A stretch of 64,000 nucleotides of DNA, from assembly GCF_024763615.1 (NCBI RefSeq), contig NC_077223.1, forward strand, positions 13,392,001 through 13,456,000. The letters are read 5' to 3'. The DNA is from Phlebotomus papatasi (Eukaryota; Arthropoda; Insecta; Diptera; Psychodidae). Each line of letters opens with the position of its first letter. Position 1 is the stretch's first letter. The notes under the pieces are model-generated. The model had not been told where the DNA came from and ran no database searches. It saw only the letters and a list, made by a program, of their open reading frames with translations. Positions 32,427 to 44,157 of this stretch are shown piece after piece. The position numbers and the translations under genes are program-made.

Positions 32427-33190
32427 GTTATTTTCTTGGTTTTTTCAATATCCAATCAGGCCCGGTATCGCTTTTCAACATTTCACTTTAGTACAATGTT
32501 AAATCTCTATTACTTTTTCTCAAAACTAAACCTTGTTTATATGGCGCGTTTTTCATGTCTGTCTTTTCTGAATCTTAAGTTGAGAGTGGCTCCTCGACTG
32601 TTTGGCTTCCATTTTTAATGCATTTTAATGACTGATTCGTTGAAAATTTCAACCCAGTAAATTCAGTCCGATCCACTTTCTTCATTCCTTTTTTCAAAGT
32701 TAGTACAATTTTCAATCATTCATTTTTTCTTTTCTAAAACCTGATGTTACCACACTGTTACCTTTCATTTCAAGTCAGTTTTAATACTTTATTTGTTTAT
32801 AAGGCATTAACTTTAGATTAATGGCAAAATAATAATTATTTTTAATTTATGCTTAGATTCTTTATGCAGCTTGAACCCACAATTGGCATGTTTACATCAA
32901 GGCTATGTCAATATCTACTATTAAACTTACGGTGTTACAAATCGGTTTTCGACTAGCTTTCTATAGTGACATCTATTAAGTTCACATAGGAGATATTTTC
33001 TTGATATTTCACTAATCCGTATTAGTTTTCTGTTTTGAGCCTAGTTAACTTATTAGTCTTTGTTATCGGTTGTAGTATCATTAGGGGTCATTTAGGGCTT
33101 TAAGGGTAATTAAAAGTCAATTGATAACCATTTAACGTAAATGGTTTTAATGGTTTTCAGCCCTAATATTTATTATCTTCGTACTTCTTA
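32427..33190. other. AT-rich spacer of repeat copy 3
   Basis: No coding capacity of its own; the open frame entering it from 32349 is a read-through of the ribozyme. Islands align with the copy 4 spacer (CTGTTTGGCTTC, GGTTTTCGACTAGC, CATTAGGG) at much lower identity than the core. Confidence 0.65.
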
Positions 33191-34185
33191 TTACAAAACA
33201 AAAACTTTAGTAAAAGAAAAAGAAACTACGGGGGATTTAATTGAAAAATATAACTTCAAAAAAAAACGATGTCGAAAATATGCAATTCTAGTTTTCGATT
33301 CGCCTAAAATTGTAATATGATATTATGTATCTAAAGTCGAAATGAATTTGAAATCTTTCAGAAAAATAATGAATGGATGAAATGCAGACCAGTATATTCT
33401 CTAATAAACTTGCTTTTATTGGTTATCCAAAAGCCGCGATACTTAGAACTTGATACAAACTTGTCCTTAGAGCTTTAAATTTGATCAGGAGGAACCGAAT
33501 TTATGGCGTTCAACGCTTTCACAATATGGCGTTTACAATTTCATCAACTTCAACTCTTAGCGGTAGATTAGACTCGTACCGATGATAATCAAGGTTAGAT
33601 TGTCACACCGAAAATTATTAGATTTTTTAATGACTTATTATTTGCAAAATCTGTTTGATCAGCAACTGATGCACAACATCTTGCAATAATAAGAAGTTAG
33701 CAGCGCGTAATTCTAAAAAAAAAAAAAACTTTTTTTGGGGTGACGATCCAAAATTCGTGGTCGAATTCACATGCCGCGGAAATTGAGGACTTCGTTGCTG
33801 CTGTTCGTTACAGGAAAACACAAGCCTTACTATTTTCCCATTTGGTGGTATGGCATTCCTTGTACATAATCACCAGGTAGTGCGATCCTAGATCGTTTAG
33901 TCTTCGAGGTCTTTCGTTTCGACATCATGTCCTTTCCCAAAAAGTACAATAGCTGCCTTATAGAACCGCGTTTAAACAAGTCTCTTAGTGCACTTTTAAA
34001 AGACTCAAAGTGAAAGTTTTCTGTTGAAATTCCTTTAGAAGCTCTTAAGATCCTTAAGAGTGCGCCACTTTACTTATAGTAATCTCAGTGATGGAACCAA
34101 GAGCGTTATAAGCAAATAAAAAGATTTTTGGTTCTATAGGGCCTTGCATAAGGAATTCAAGGAATTCTACAAGATTATATTAAGA
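33191..34185. other. No gene seen
   Basis: AT-rich to moderately balanced sequence with a homopolymer tract near 33715-33736. A 64-codon minus frame spanning the tract is not credible as a gene. Confidence 0.4.
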
Positions 34186-34189
34186 AAAA

Positions 34190-34420
34190 ATTGCTTCTTG
34201 GGTTTTTTACAGTAGAACGCCATGTAATAAGGGGCGACCAGGACCTCTCTTTTGCTAGGTTTGATGGATAACCCTCTTTACCAAGTGGTCCCAGGTGGTC
34301 CTTTGGGCGACATATCACATGGCCATACCATATCAACTGTGATACTGCGTGCTTATCGCCAATTTTTTTCACTCGCATGCTGGCCTTTGCATGCTCATTG
34401 CGCACCCTATCTTTAAGGAT
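34190..34420 (-). pseudogene. Non-LTR retrotransposon ORF2 fragment (W-Y-G-H-V region)
   Basis: The minus-strand translation includes an I-G-D-K segment, then L-I-W-Y-G-H-V followed by R-P-K-D-H, a layout common near the C-terminus of LINE reverse transcriptase ORFs. This lies upstream of the tail seen in the 16 kb fragment, so it represents a different piece or family. It is truncated on both sides and lacks the reverse transcriptase catalytic motifs. Confidence 0.6.
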
Positions 34421-37194
34421 CTTTAAGGGTAACTCCCGACAACCGCCTTAGTCGCATTTCTGAGCGGTGAAGTTTTTGATAGTAGGCTTTTCTTTGATTC
34501 TACCACTGACTGAGAATAGTGTCTCCGATCGGATATCAAAGGTCGGATCGGTTAAGACGTGAAGAGCATTTTAAAGTACTAGAATTAAAAAGAAAATACG
34601 AACAGCAGGGGGATAAAGTCACCCGCATCTACGGTAGATTCGACAAATGTCCCATAGTTCAATTGTTAAATTGTATTTCTATTCGCATTAGTTCACCAAG
34701 ATCGCAATTAGTTTACTAAGTAACATCGCTTTTTTGTGACCAGTTGATCAGTTATTGTCTATAGTTATTTTATTAATTCTTTGGTTAAAAATTCGATCTT
34801 GTAGGGATAAAGCTCGCTACCTTTGGACGACTCAAGTTTCGGACAATTCAATTTTTTCTCTATGTTTCTAATGGATTTCACCCGTAACACTTTTTTGAAA
34901 ATTTGACTAGCTGTTAAAATATAATATTATACTGGGACAGATTCATTAAAAACATGTTGGAAAGAAAGAATTGTTCGAAGATTAAGTCGTCCGAAGGTAC
35001 CGCGCTTTCCGCTATTGTTTATTTTTTGAATTTCCAGAAAAAACATACATGTAAGTTCAATCCTAATAAAGTTAACCACTAATAAATCGGGCAATATTCT
35101 GATATTTAGAACAACTTCGTTTTATTTTTAAGAGTATTACTTGAGCTTTAAATTAAAATTTCTCATTTTGCTTGCGGTTTTCGTGACTATAAATAATTTT
35201 GTATTAAACTTTATTATTAAACAATTGGTTCAACTCCTGATTTATACATCATCTCAATTACGTGAAGAGCTTTTTGAGCAAGGTTCGGGGCACGTCATTA
35301 AAAGTAATGACTGTTGTAAAATCTTTTAGTACTTGCGTGTGCAATTTCTTTAATTTTCAGTTCAACGGATAATGATATTTTTAGATGATTGAAAAGGTCT
35401 CCTTTTGCGGATTGTATCGTTAAGTACATTGGGTGATGACTGCGTTTTTTATTCGATCTCATCTTGATATGAGACTCTCCAACTGCTCCAGAGATCATTA
35501 AATGGAGATTTTTTGCCACAATCTGGATCCAATAAAAGAAATCAAGTCTGAGATTCCCCCTTTCAATTTCACATTAGCAAGAAGAAATCATCCAAATTGA
35601 TTCATCTTGGCATTGATATTGGCGTTTGATGTTCTTGGGGGTATGAGAAGAATCTTCTGAAGTGTTAAGAGAGAGCTTGAAAAGATGCTGATGATTTTTT
35701 TTTCTTCGGCTCGATTGGTGGTAATCAAATTCATCTTTGAATTCATTATTGAGGAACTCTTTAGTGGTTGGTATGGTATATCAAATGAATTAATTTAGCA
35801 TGGAATTTCTCACCAAGAATTGTGAGTCAATTAATTAATATTGAACATCTAACTGATAATTTTCTAGATGGGTTTTTGCTCCTTTCCTATAAATGAATAT
35901 TGCGTGGAGTATTTTGTGGTTTTATTAGTCGTTTTAGGGGTCTAGAAAAGTGATAAAAACGACACCCATGACTTGCCTGTTTTTATTAATTTCATCTTTT
36001 ACTCTCACTCCCTGGAAATTTTCTGCAAATTTTATTGCTTTTGGGTCGTTGAATTTATGTCATTTTTTGCCAATAATGAAACTGGATGGAATGGTGTAAT
36101 TTGGGAGAATGAGATTCTTTTCCTGGGAATGATGGTGCGTTCAAGAGACACATGTGATAAAGAAGGCCCAAAATGGAAAGAAAATCCAGCCAGAACATTA
36201 AGTTTCTTGTGGACGGTGTCTCTCTGTTAAGCCACGAGCAAGAAATAAAAAATCCCCACGCAGGATTTTTATGTCTTTATCATTTTTAACAAGCGACTGA
36301 ATTAGTCCACATAAAATTCCTTAAACTCTGCCTTCTGTCTTGAGACATATCTTTCTAATACACCAGGGAGGCAAGGAGAGTCAAAAAAAAAAGCCCATAA
36401 ACTTTTCCTGCGCTCGATGCTCTTCAGTCTGCAGGATCAGTTTTTTTTTACGAGGACTAAGAAGGAAAGCCCGACAATTTTCAACCCTCAATGGGTTTGT
36501 TCCCAGAGGAATGTGACATTGTGGGCGAGATGGGAAAATAGAGTAAATACAGCTTGAGGTTTGGGGTGTTGTTACATGACATGGAAAAAGCCATAGAAGA
36601 CGCGATACACAATAAATGAAAATTCCGCGACTTGCCAGGCAACGCCAGTGGTTAGATGCTAGGAAACATTGCGGCTTCTCTATATCGATTTATGTTTCCA
36701 TTGACTTTACATAAAAGGAGCAAGAGAGCTTTGGGGATCCTACTCCCCGATGCACTATTTGATGACATATAACCCAAATTTTAGAGCTACATTCGCGCAC
36801 TGTAAACAGTTGTAGAAATTTCCATATGAAACACATATTGATGCCATTCCGCCCTCAAATGTTCCTAAAATTGATTTTACGTTTACAAACGAAATTCAAT
36901 TTTACATTCATCAATTACTTGGAAAGACTGAATACTGGTTCAGAAGAAGTATAAAAAAAAACGGAAAATAAGTGCAGGACCATTGAAAACTGTTAAAAAT
37001 TAATTCGAGCCGAAAATATAAATACCCAATTTTTTTTTTAGATCCCTTAAAAAATACAACATTTGTAAAAATCTGAACAAAGAAATCATTTTAATAAAAA
37101 AATAATATTTAAAAATCTTAAGAACTGAGATGTCCTAGATTTTTGAAACGTAGTTCCAGTGAAACAAAAGTCAAAATACCGAAACGCACTGATC
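34421..37194. other. No confident gene
   Basis: Single-copy sequence. Open frames at 34519-34719, 35141-35329 and 35973-36230 (plus) show no recognisable domains. The GC-richer stretch 36230-36780 resembles intronic or regulatory host DNA. No RNA gene or transposon ends were found. Confidence 0.3.
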
Positions 37195-37202
37195 CTTAGT
37201 TC

Positions 37203-37350
37203 TATTGTTGCGGCGAAAGAGGCAGAGTCTGAGCTAGCGAAAGGCGAAAACTTCAGAAAGTGAGTATAGGCTCATGCATGCGACGACAAAGAGTGAGGCG
37301 AATCCTGACAGTTATAATATAGCGATCATAGCTAATCCCGACGGCTATAA
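37203..37350 (+). promoter_or_regulatory. Partial duplicate promoter upstream of copy 4
   Basis: It starts TTGTTGCGGCGAAAGAGGC like the main promoter, then shows degenerate GCGA elements and GACGGCTATAAGT near 37337-37349, after which it passes straight into the linker. It lacks the initiator and downstream element. It is the counterpart of 31418-31545. Confidence 0.55.
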
Positions 37351-37499
37351 GTTCCGAAGACTAAACACAGAAAATTTTCTTTATTTTTTCCGGAATGTCC
37401 TGCATATTTAAAACAAAGGTCGAGTTATTCAGAAATCGAAACAAAAGAAATGTGCCAAACATCCCCGTCTCTCGAATAGTGCTGAGTCATGGTTTTATT

Positions 37500-37678
37500 A
37501 TTGCGGCGAAAGAGGCGGAGCCATCACAAGCGAGTGGCGAAAGCTGGCGAGAATCCAGAACAGGCGTATGCAGGCGAGAGCCGAGCGCAAGGAGTGGGGC
37601 GAATCCCGACGGTTATAAATAGGCCGACGCATCGAGAACTTTCACATTCGGTCCTTGATCGGTGAACAGTACGGTTCT
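37500..37678 (+). promoter_or_regulatory. Core promoter of repeat copy 4
   Basis: TATAAATA 37614-37621, initiator CACATTC (A at 37646), GGTTCT 37673-37678 at +28 to +33. Seven or so GCGAA/GCGAG elements lie upstream. The spacing is identical to copies 2 and 3. Confidence 0.75.
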
Positions 37679-37734
37679 CTTTTCTACCTGATCCTATCCT
37701 CTCTCGCTTTCAAACCAATTATCTCCAGATTACC

Positions 37735-38049
37735 ATGGAATCCTTCGAGAATCAACGCTGTTCTACCCCAGTTGACCTTCGGGAAGACTTCTCCCTCGAT
37801 CTCTCCGCGGTTCATCCCCTAGAGTTGGTTCGCCCTGTTGTTCCTGACCTTCCTGAATGGGTCTTCCTCTTCGCTCCGGCTCTCGCAGCTCTTGCGATTG
37901 TTGGTGTGGACGAAGATCTGTTCCGAGAAGATTTCGGAGATGACAGTGCCGTCGACTGTCCCTGGCATTTTGACTCCAACTTCAACAATGAAGTTATCGA
38001 AGCTCCCCCTGCCCATCTTCTGCCCCATCCTTCCCAATTCTTCTCCTAA
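37735..38049 (+). CDS. Conserved 104-aa acidic protein of unknown function (copy 4)
   Basis: Intact frame with ACCATGG start context. One amino-acid difference from copy 2 (Leu29 for Pro) against five silent differences. In this copy the antisense open frame is cut short while the sense frame remains full length, another reason to prefer the sense frame. Transcription from the promoter at 37614 and termination or cleavage at the ribozyme at 38122 are inferred. Confidence 0.75.
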   Translation: MESFENQRCSTPVDLREDFSLDLSAVHPLELVRPVVPDLPEWVFLFAPALAALAIVGVDEDLFREDFGDDSAVDCPWHFDSNFNNEVIEAPPAHLLPHPSQFFS

Positions 38050-38121
38050 ATCTTTGTAGTTCGTAACTTCCGACGGTGGTCTTCACGACCAGACGGACTA
38101 AGGGACATTTCGTCCCGTTTC

Positions 38122-38239
38122 GGCAGTCAGTTCTTGGCAGATGTTTTCGTCCATCTGACCAGGGAAAGTGCCCATAGCACCTCCTCGTGGTGGCTGCTGG
38201 CGACCGAAGTTCGGTTCAACTTCGGGACTAAGCTATGGG
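38122..38239 (+). ncRNA. HDV-like self-cleaving ribozyme (copy 4)
   Basis: Identical over its length to copy 2. P1 is 38122-38128 with 38192-38198, P2 ends at 38239, and the catalytic C is 38228. The only nearby change is outside the ribozyme, in the loop of the preceding GGGAC/GTCCC hairpin (38102-38116), leaving that stem intact. Confidence 0.87.
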
Positions 38240-38245
38240 GGCGAT

Positions 38246-38866
38246 ATTATTTTATTGTTTTTTCCAATATTCAATCTAGTCCAGTATAAGTCATGAACAT
38301 TTCTGCCCGGTAGTTCAATGTAGACCAATATCCGATCTCTTTTCTCAAAACTAAAGCTTGTTTATGTGACGCGTTTCTCGGATGTCTGCCTATCCTTTTC
38401 TAAACCTTGTGTTGCAAGTGGCTGCTGCACTGTTTGGCTTCTATTTCAAATTCATTTTTAATCTTTGAATTGTCCAACTTCTTCAATATTTTCCATTTCA
38501 TTCTACTGTTGATCTTCAAAATTCCATGCCAGTTTGTATCATGGTTATGGCAATATCTGCATTTAAATTTATATCGTTTCTATTCGGTTTTCAACTAGCT
38601 TTCTGATGCCATCAGCAAAGTTCACATGTCTTCAATTTTCTGTCATTCCAATAATCCTTATTACTTTTGTATTTTGAGTCTAGTAGTTTGTTCCATGTTG
38701 TCACTTCTAGTGTCATTAGGGCTAATTGAAAACGATTTACCGTTTAGGGTAACTAAAAATCAATTAATAACCGGTTAAACTATGAATTAATTTTTAATTG
38801 CTTTTAACCTTTCGGTTAAAGCTGTCCTTATATCATATCTTTTTCGGAATTGAAACCTACTGCTGC
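38246..38866. other. AT-rich spacer of repeat copy 4
   Basis: No gene. It shares islands with the copy 1 and copy 3 spacers, including TTTTCAACTAGCTTTC, TGTCATTAGGG and GGGTAACTAAAAATCAATTA. Confidence 0.65.
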
Positions 38867-38887
38867 CTTTAAGAGGATTCGTCTGAC

Positions 38888-39001
38888 GGCCAGTTATTGG
38901 CAGATATTTCGTCCATCTGATCAGGTAAAGTGCCTAGAGCGCATCCTCGTTGTAGCTGCTGGCGACCGAAGTTTGGTTGAAGTTCGGAACTAAGCTATGG
39001 G
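38888..39001 (+). pseudogene. Decayed HDV-like ribozyme after copy 4
   Basis: Loop TCCTCGT, the GG for P1.1, the ACTAA junction and GCTATGGG are kept. The P1 5' strand (GGCCAGT) and P2 5' strand (CCTAGAGC) no longer pair properly, and P4 is shortened to CCGAA/TTCGG. No ORF remnant precedes it beyond a few bases. It is probably inactive. Confidence 0.72.
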
Positions 39002-39080
39002 AGCGATCTTGTCTTCTTGAATACTTCAAGTTCCACATTCCACTCGACTTTTATGGATTTTCCTCATCGACGTGGTTTAA

Positions 39081-39831
39081 GATTTCTAAATTCTTTGACC
39101 TTTCAACAGTTGACGTTCCACTTTAACCATTTTAAAGATATTCCTATAAAGTTTTTAGAGAGTACAGCAAATAATGTGCTTTAAAGGTAAAGGTTTTTGG
39201 TGCCAATGGTGTCTCTTCAATTTAGTTTGGTTAAAGGTAGCGAATGTGTTGAACGTTATGAAGATATGATTTTAGATGTTTATTTTGTTAAATGTCTTAA
39301 GTTTTGTTTTTGACCACTGTTTCTATCGGGAACTGGTCAAAATCGGTCTCATGACCTAAGGCCTTGGCAAGGGGGGATTTGAGTTTCGGGTTTGAGTTTT
39401 GCATGTCTTCCCTGATCGCAATGAGTACATTGCTCTTGTCCTTCGTCCTATGGTGTCACAACTTTCTTTGGAACACTCCCTTGTTAACATAATAATTTGA
39501 ATTTTCCCATTTTATATTTGATTAATATTGTTTCTAAATTTCAAAATATTAAAATTTTCGTGCATGGTTAGTTTACTAACGACCTTTGAACGTGACTAAT
39601 TAGACCAATTAAAAGGTAATTATTTTTGAATTAGCAATTAAATTCAATTTAAATGACCTTTAATTTCCTATAAATTTAATATTTGTTGCCAAATAACGAT
39701 TTTGAGCATATGGAATTATAATTGCTAGATGACCTAGTATATTATATTGAATCGTCAAAATATCATTTAATTTCCTTTCAGTCTGTGAAAGGTTAGAAAA
39801 TTGCATTAGTATATTTAATGGTTTTATTGGT
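39081..39831. other. No gene seen
   Basis: AT-rich sequence between the ribozyme repeat and a MITE; no open frames above 60 codons and no other signal. Confidence 0.4.
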
Positions 39832-40060
39832 TCGGTGGAACGTCTGTTCGACAGGGAACCCCTATTGACACTTTTGTCAAAATGTTGAAAATTATTCCAT
39901 GTATCTAGTAAAATATATGTAATATAACGTTTTTTTCTGTAATATACATTTTACTATAAACAGAGATGTTCATATTTCATATCCCAAATGGTACAGAGTA
40001 GGGTGTCAATAGGTGCCGACACCGAGTTCTTAAAGTGTCAATAGACGTTCCTTTCACCCT
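39832..40060. mobile_element. MITE with CTATTGACACTT words (copy 1)
   Basis: It runs from GGTGGAACGTCTGTTCGACAG to GACGTTCCTTTCACCCT. CCTATTGACACTTTTG near the left is inverted as AAGTGTCAATAGACG near the right. The middle (AAAATGTTGAAAATTATTCC and the following sequence) matches copies at 48626 and 58382. Non-coding, about 229 bp. Confidence 0.75.
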
Positions 40061-40129
40061 CCTAGATATTAAGTAAATCTGAGAAATCACGAAGGAGCAG
40101 TATCTAAAGACCCTTTTCATCGTGATCAT

Positions 40130-40540
40130 GGGTTTTAGACGTCTAGATTAGCACTATCCGCTTGTCGATACTTCGTCATATCGGGAAAGTATTCGAGGTC
40201 GTTTCTAAGACATTCCTGCAGGGGAATGTTGGCATGGTTCGCACAGAGTGAACCTTCAAACAACGCAAATTATCTCTTTGTTTACAATGGGCTAGTTCGT
40301 CATTTCTAAGCCATAAGGTAGATAATTATTAAGGTCGTGAGACGAGATGAGGAATTGTAAGTCACCTCTTTGCAAACAAAGAGAAAATTCACATCGTTTG
40401 AAGGTTAACTCTGTGCAAACAATGCCTACATTTCCCTACAAATTTTTAATTTGACCCAGTCCACTTGTCCTACGTCTGTCCCGAGGTCGAATCCCTTCTA
40501 TAAGAGCTTCTACTAGTTTTTCTCTGGAAAACTTTCTTTG
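40130..40540 (-). pseudogene. LINE C-terminal fragment split by a MITE
   Basis: Minus-strand coding remnants on both sides of the 40221-40436 MITE belong to one LINE tail. The upstream part (40540-40437) includes an F-Q-R-K-T segment, and the downstream part (40220-40130) reads toward a Y-R-Q-A-D-S-A-N-L segment and a stop, resembling the 15999-16195 tail. The order of events is LINE insertion, then MITE insertion. Confidence 0.6.
40221..40436. mobile_element. 216-bp deletion derivative of the 28-30 kb foldback element
   Basis: The ends GGGGAATGTTGGCATGGTTC and the inverse ATTGTTTGC...GTAAATGGG-like right end (complement GGGAAATGTAGGCATTG) match the large element's termini. The interior keeps only the first ~100 bp of each arm. 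It is inserted in a LINE remnant. Confidence 0.75.
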
Positions 40541-42186
40541 AAGCTGTATTAACCAAGCAACTTTGCAGATTAAACTTAAAAGCTGTCGACCTGATAACCG
40601 CGGATAAAACCAGGAAGAAGATATACTGCAATGAGACCACAGGTATACTCCGACAAGTTCTTATAAAAGGATGGATTCCGTGAATTTCTAAATACTTAAT
40701 GACCATCATTTGCGGTGTGTTAAGTGGAAACGGAAGATATGCAGAAAGACGATGGTTCTCCACAGCATAAATTTTCGTTGGCTCGTTTGTCTGTGTGGTA
40801 TTTATCAAATAATTAGCCGCAATTGCACTTAATCACCACTAATATTGAAAATTTTCTCGCTGCTTGGTGTGAAAAATTCCCCATCACAGAGTTGCTCTTT
40901 TGCACTTATTTAGCAGTTACGAACAATTTACTCTTTTGAAGCATTGTCTGTCAGCGGTTGAGACTCTTTCCATTATTGTCTCTCACTGAGGCATTTTTGC
41001 ATGATACACATAATTATGCTGAGGCCAAGAGCATCATTTAAAATGTGACGCGAGAGTCAGATAAGGAGATCAACTCATTGGCATATTATCTCTCCACTCT
41101 TCATCTCTTGCATCAATTTATCTCGGGTGGAACATTCATAATTTTACTGCCATATCTCGGGGCTCAGCAGATTGGGTTTCTTTTGCATTCTTCTGCCTCC
41201 TCTTTTTGACTGCTGTCTTTTGACGATGGTTCTTCTTCCGCGTCCACGAGGCAAGGAGATGCACAGTTGAGATGAAGTGGTTCAGACCAGAGTGTGGAAA
41301 AGAAATGGGGAATATCATGGTGATAACTATCACTGGGAGGTTCTTGAACGCTCCTTGATATAAGGAATTAATGCTGAAATACACCCCATTTTATTTTATT
41401 GCCAGATTTCTGCCAGGGCGAGATCTAGCAATATAACCGCATGATTTTTCGATAACTACAAATTTAAGTAACCAATACCCATCCTTCGTGACCCCCAAAG
41501 GAGCGTCACGAAACGTTGTTATTAAATTATTAATTAGATTTGCATATCAAACGACTTGATACGACGGACCCTTCATAAGTCGAACCCTATGTTCAGGTAT
41601 TTTCGACTAGTCGATCACTGATGACTCGAAACCGAAAATGATTGTTTCTGAAGATAGACAGATATAGCTATATATAGGTTCTCGTTTCTATCTTCATTGC
41701 ACTTAAGCTCCAAGACTTCAAATTTTGGGATCCTAAATTTAACCGAATAATTACGTCACGGTATTTATCCGCTTTTCCGAAAGGGTATCGGCCTGGTTAA
41801 AGCTATCATGTTTTTGTCTTTAGTCGGCCCCCAGACCTACAAGTGATCATTATATTGAGATATTTGTTCTTCTATTAAAGCTCTTTTTTCCCCTTCCAGA
41901 CTATGTATTCCTCGTTTTTCTCGGAAACGGCTCCAATGATTCATCGACAATAATGTCGATTAATCGTTGAATCCGCTGGATCAAACGGGAAAAATATTTC
42001 AAGTGCGAAATATATAAAGAAAAGGCCAAAGACTTATAGTTATAGACCCTTGCGACCTTTCTCCCGGCATAAGGACGCTGTCTTCTCTTGCGAATAGAAC
42101 CTGTTCTCAATTTTAAATTCTCGAATTTATATTCGTAACGATTAACAATGTTTTGTATAATTTTTTAAACAAATATCCTTGCCTTA
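40541..42186. other. No confident gene
   Basis: Single-copy sequence with a balanced-composition block at 40850-41400 that could be regulatory or intronic. Minus-strand frames at 41136-41384 (lysine/arginine-rich end) and 41901-42110 lack recognisable domains. Confidence 0.3.
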
Positions 42187-42482
42187 GGGTTAGAGCTCAT
42201 AATTTGGGACTGTTTCTAAATTGGGACACTTTGAGGATAAAATTGGGCACTATAAATAAATTGATTAAAATTATGGATTTTTATTGCAATACTTGATGAA
42301 TAATGAATTCTATCTAAATATTTGTTCTTTTTGGAAGACTTTAACACTAAATACGTTAAGTTTTTAATATGATTTGAGTTAAAATTCCTTTGTTGAAAAT
42401 TCAGTGTGAGCAATTGCTTACGAGAAATATGACAGAACTTCGTGTTTACTTCAGTCTTATTTAGCTGTGGTGAAGTACTAAG
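42187..42482. mobile_element. Partial MITE related to 17516-18581, with TGGGACA word variant
   Basis: Inverted relative to the 17516 element, it matches 18283-18581 along its length (shared ATTCAGTGTGAGCAATTGCTTACGAGAA-type blocks). The three terminal words read as GTCCCAA variants rather than GTCCAA. The other end is missing. Confidence 0.7.
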
Positions 42483-43244
42483 AATTTTTATTTGTGTAAT
42501 CAAAATAATTTAGTCCTTTGTGTAATCAATTAAATCCTATTTATCAGTAATTTGGTGGAGATATGTGAAAGGCGTAATGTTTGATTACTTTATGTACCGA
42601 AAATTACCAATGTGTGAAACAGATTAGATGTATCAAGAGCAATATTGAAGAGAGAAATGAGCTTCAATAGAGCTATTCCTGGTCCACAAATCGATATTCA
42701 AATGGATTTTCTAAATCAAAAGTCAATTTCCACGACAAACTTGTCTCTTATCTTGAGGAAAAATTTCAATTCCAGCATTAGGGAATGGTTATTTTGTCAC
42801 GATTTCCTTTGAGATTTGCTGAATGTGCTGTGCTCTCTATTGAATGAAAGATAAATGTATGTGCAGTGGGAGTATGACAAATTTTCAGACAATTCCAAAG
42901 CTAAAATTTCACCCGTTGCATGGCTCCTTTAAGCATCTGACACGAAAAATGTCTTGTCTACCACCCTTAAGTCTAAATATGCACTTTATGTAGGATAGGA
43001 AATGACAGGAAATGTCTCTGTAATAAAATTTAAGGGTAGAAAAGTGGAGCTTTGCATTCCACCAGCTTTTAGGTATTACGAAAGTTAAATAAATTCAGGT
43101 TTCTTTCTTCAGCATTGCTTCTTGTCCCACCTTTAGGGACTATAAAAAAGTCAATTTGTAGTTATTTAAAATCTAACAATAAAAGTCGATTAACAAAAAT
43201 GAGAAGAAATATTTTTATAGATTTTTAAAATTTTTGTTTTTATA
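42483..43244. other. No gene seen
   Basis: Single-copy sequence without long open frames; the block at 42890-43080 is GC-richer and may be conserved non-coding DNA. Confidence 0.35.
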
Positions 43245-43730
43245 GGGTAAATGTTCTAATTTAAAACCATTTCCAGACGCTTTAACTTTGACAAATGATT
43301 TAACACTTTAAGTTCAATTTTTCCTCAAGAGAATTACATAAATTTGCTCCTTGACTATTCTAGAATGTTACTGTTTAGTGAAAATTCTTTAAATATAATT
43401 TGAAAACTTCTTAAATACAAAAAAATACACAAGTGCAAAATGCTTCTAATGGAAACAAATTAATCTAAATGGAGACAAAGGAAAGTTTCTAATTGGAGAC
43501 AAACAGTGTAAATGAAACCGAGACGAAAGGCTTCCAAAACCTTGTTGAGTTGCGCTTGAGTGCAGGATTTGTACTTATTCCTGGTCTTTTCTTTTTTCCC
43601 ATCCAAAACAATAAGAAAATCTCTCCAAAAAAATCATATTTCCGGGGTTTCCTATTGAAGCATTTGCAGACACTTTAGAAAAACCCTTTTTGTTCACGAA
43701 ATAGGTTATTATTTCATTTGAAAACTTTAC
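43245..43730. mobile_element. Probable diverged TA-GGG MITE with GGAGACAAA words
   Basis: It begins TAGGGTAAATGTTCTAATTT, resembling the GGGTAAGTG family start. Further in it repeats TCTAAATGGAGACAAA and TCTAATTGGAGACAAA (43470-43503). The inverted end was not clearly found. The small open frame at 43493-43678 starts inside a word and is not called. Confidence 0.4.
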
Positions 43731-44157
43731 GTACCGTTAACAATAAAGACTAGCACTTAATTTAACTAAAATTAGCCAGAAATATGACATAAATGTTTAA
43801 CTAGACGAATAAACAACAGTCACCCCATTGTGTTTTTCACTGTTCACGTAATTGCCGGTAAGTTTTTTGGGTTCCTCATGGGTTCGCTGACACGCTGTTC
43901 ACACGGTAACAGATATCGACTTCCGAACTTCAATGACCCCCCCACGCCGATAAGCGGACATATATATCAGAATAATTCATGTAGAACAATATTAGTGAGT
44001 TCGAGCATTTTGCAAATCTAGAACACTATTTCATCACTTTTTACTGACTAAATTGAACTTCAACTGCTTGTTTAGAAACCAATTTTTATTTATTCACTCA
44101 CCAATCCATTAAAATATTTCCCATATTGTGCAGTAGTCTCAAAATTTATCTAGACTA
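43731..44157. other. No gene seen
   Basis: Non-repetitive sequence with a short GC-richer patch around 43850-43960; nothing assignable. Confidence 0.4.

Larger units (their letters stand above)
31410..33190 (+). repeat. Ribozyme-ORF repeat unit, copy 3
   Basis: A partial upstream promoter (31418-31545) is followed by the linker (31575-31680), promoter, ORF, ribozyme, then a spacer (32427-33190) sharing AT-rich islands with those of copies 1 and 4 (GACTAGCTTTC, GGGTAATTAAAAGTCAATTG). No second ribozyme remnant follows the spacer. Confidence 0.8.
37195..39080 (+). repeat. Ribozyme-ORF repeat unit, copy 4, with downstream ribozyme remnant
   Basis: A truncated upstream promoter (37203-37350) leads to the linker, full promoter, ORF, ribozyme, a 620-bp spacer and a second, decayed ribozyme (38888-39001). 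Together with copy 1 this shows that units were arranged in tandem in the same orientation. Confidence 0.82.
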
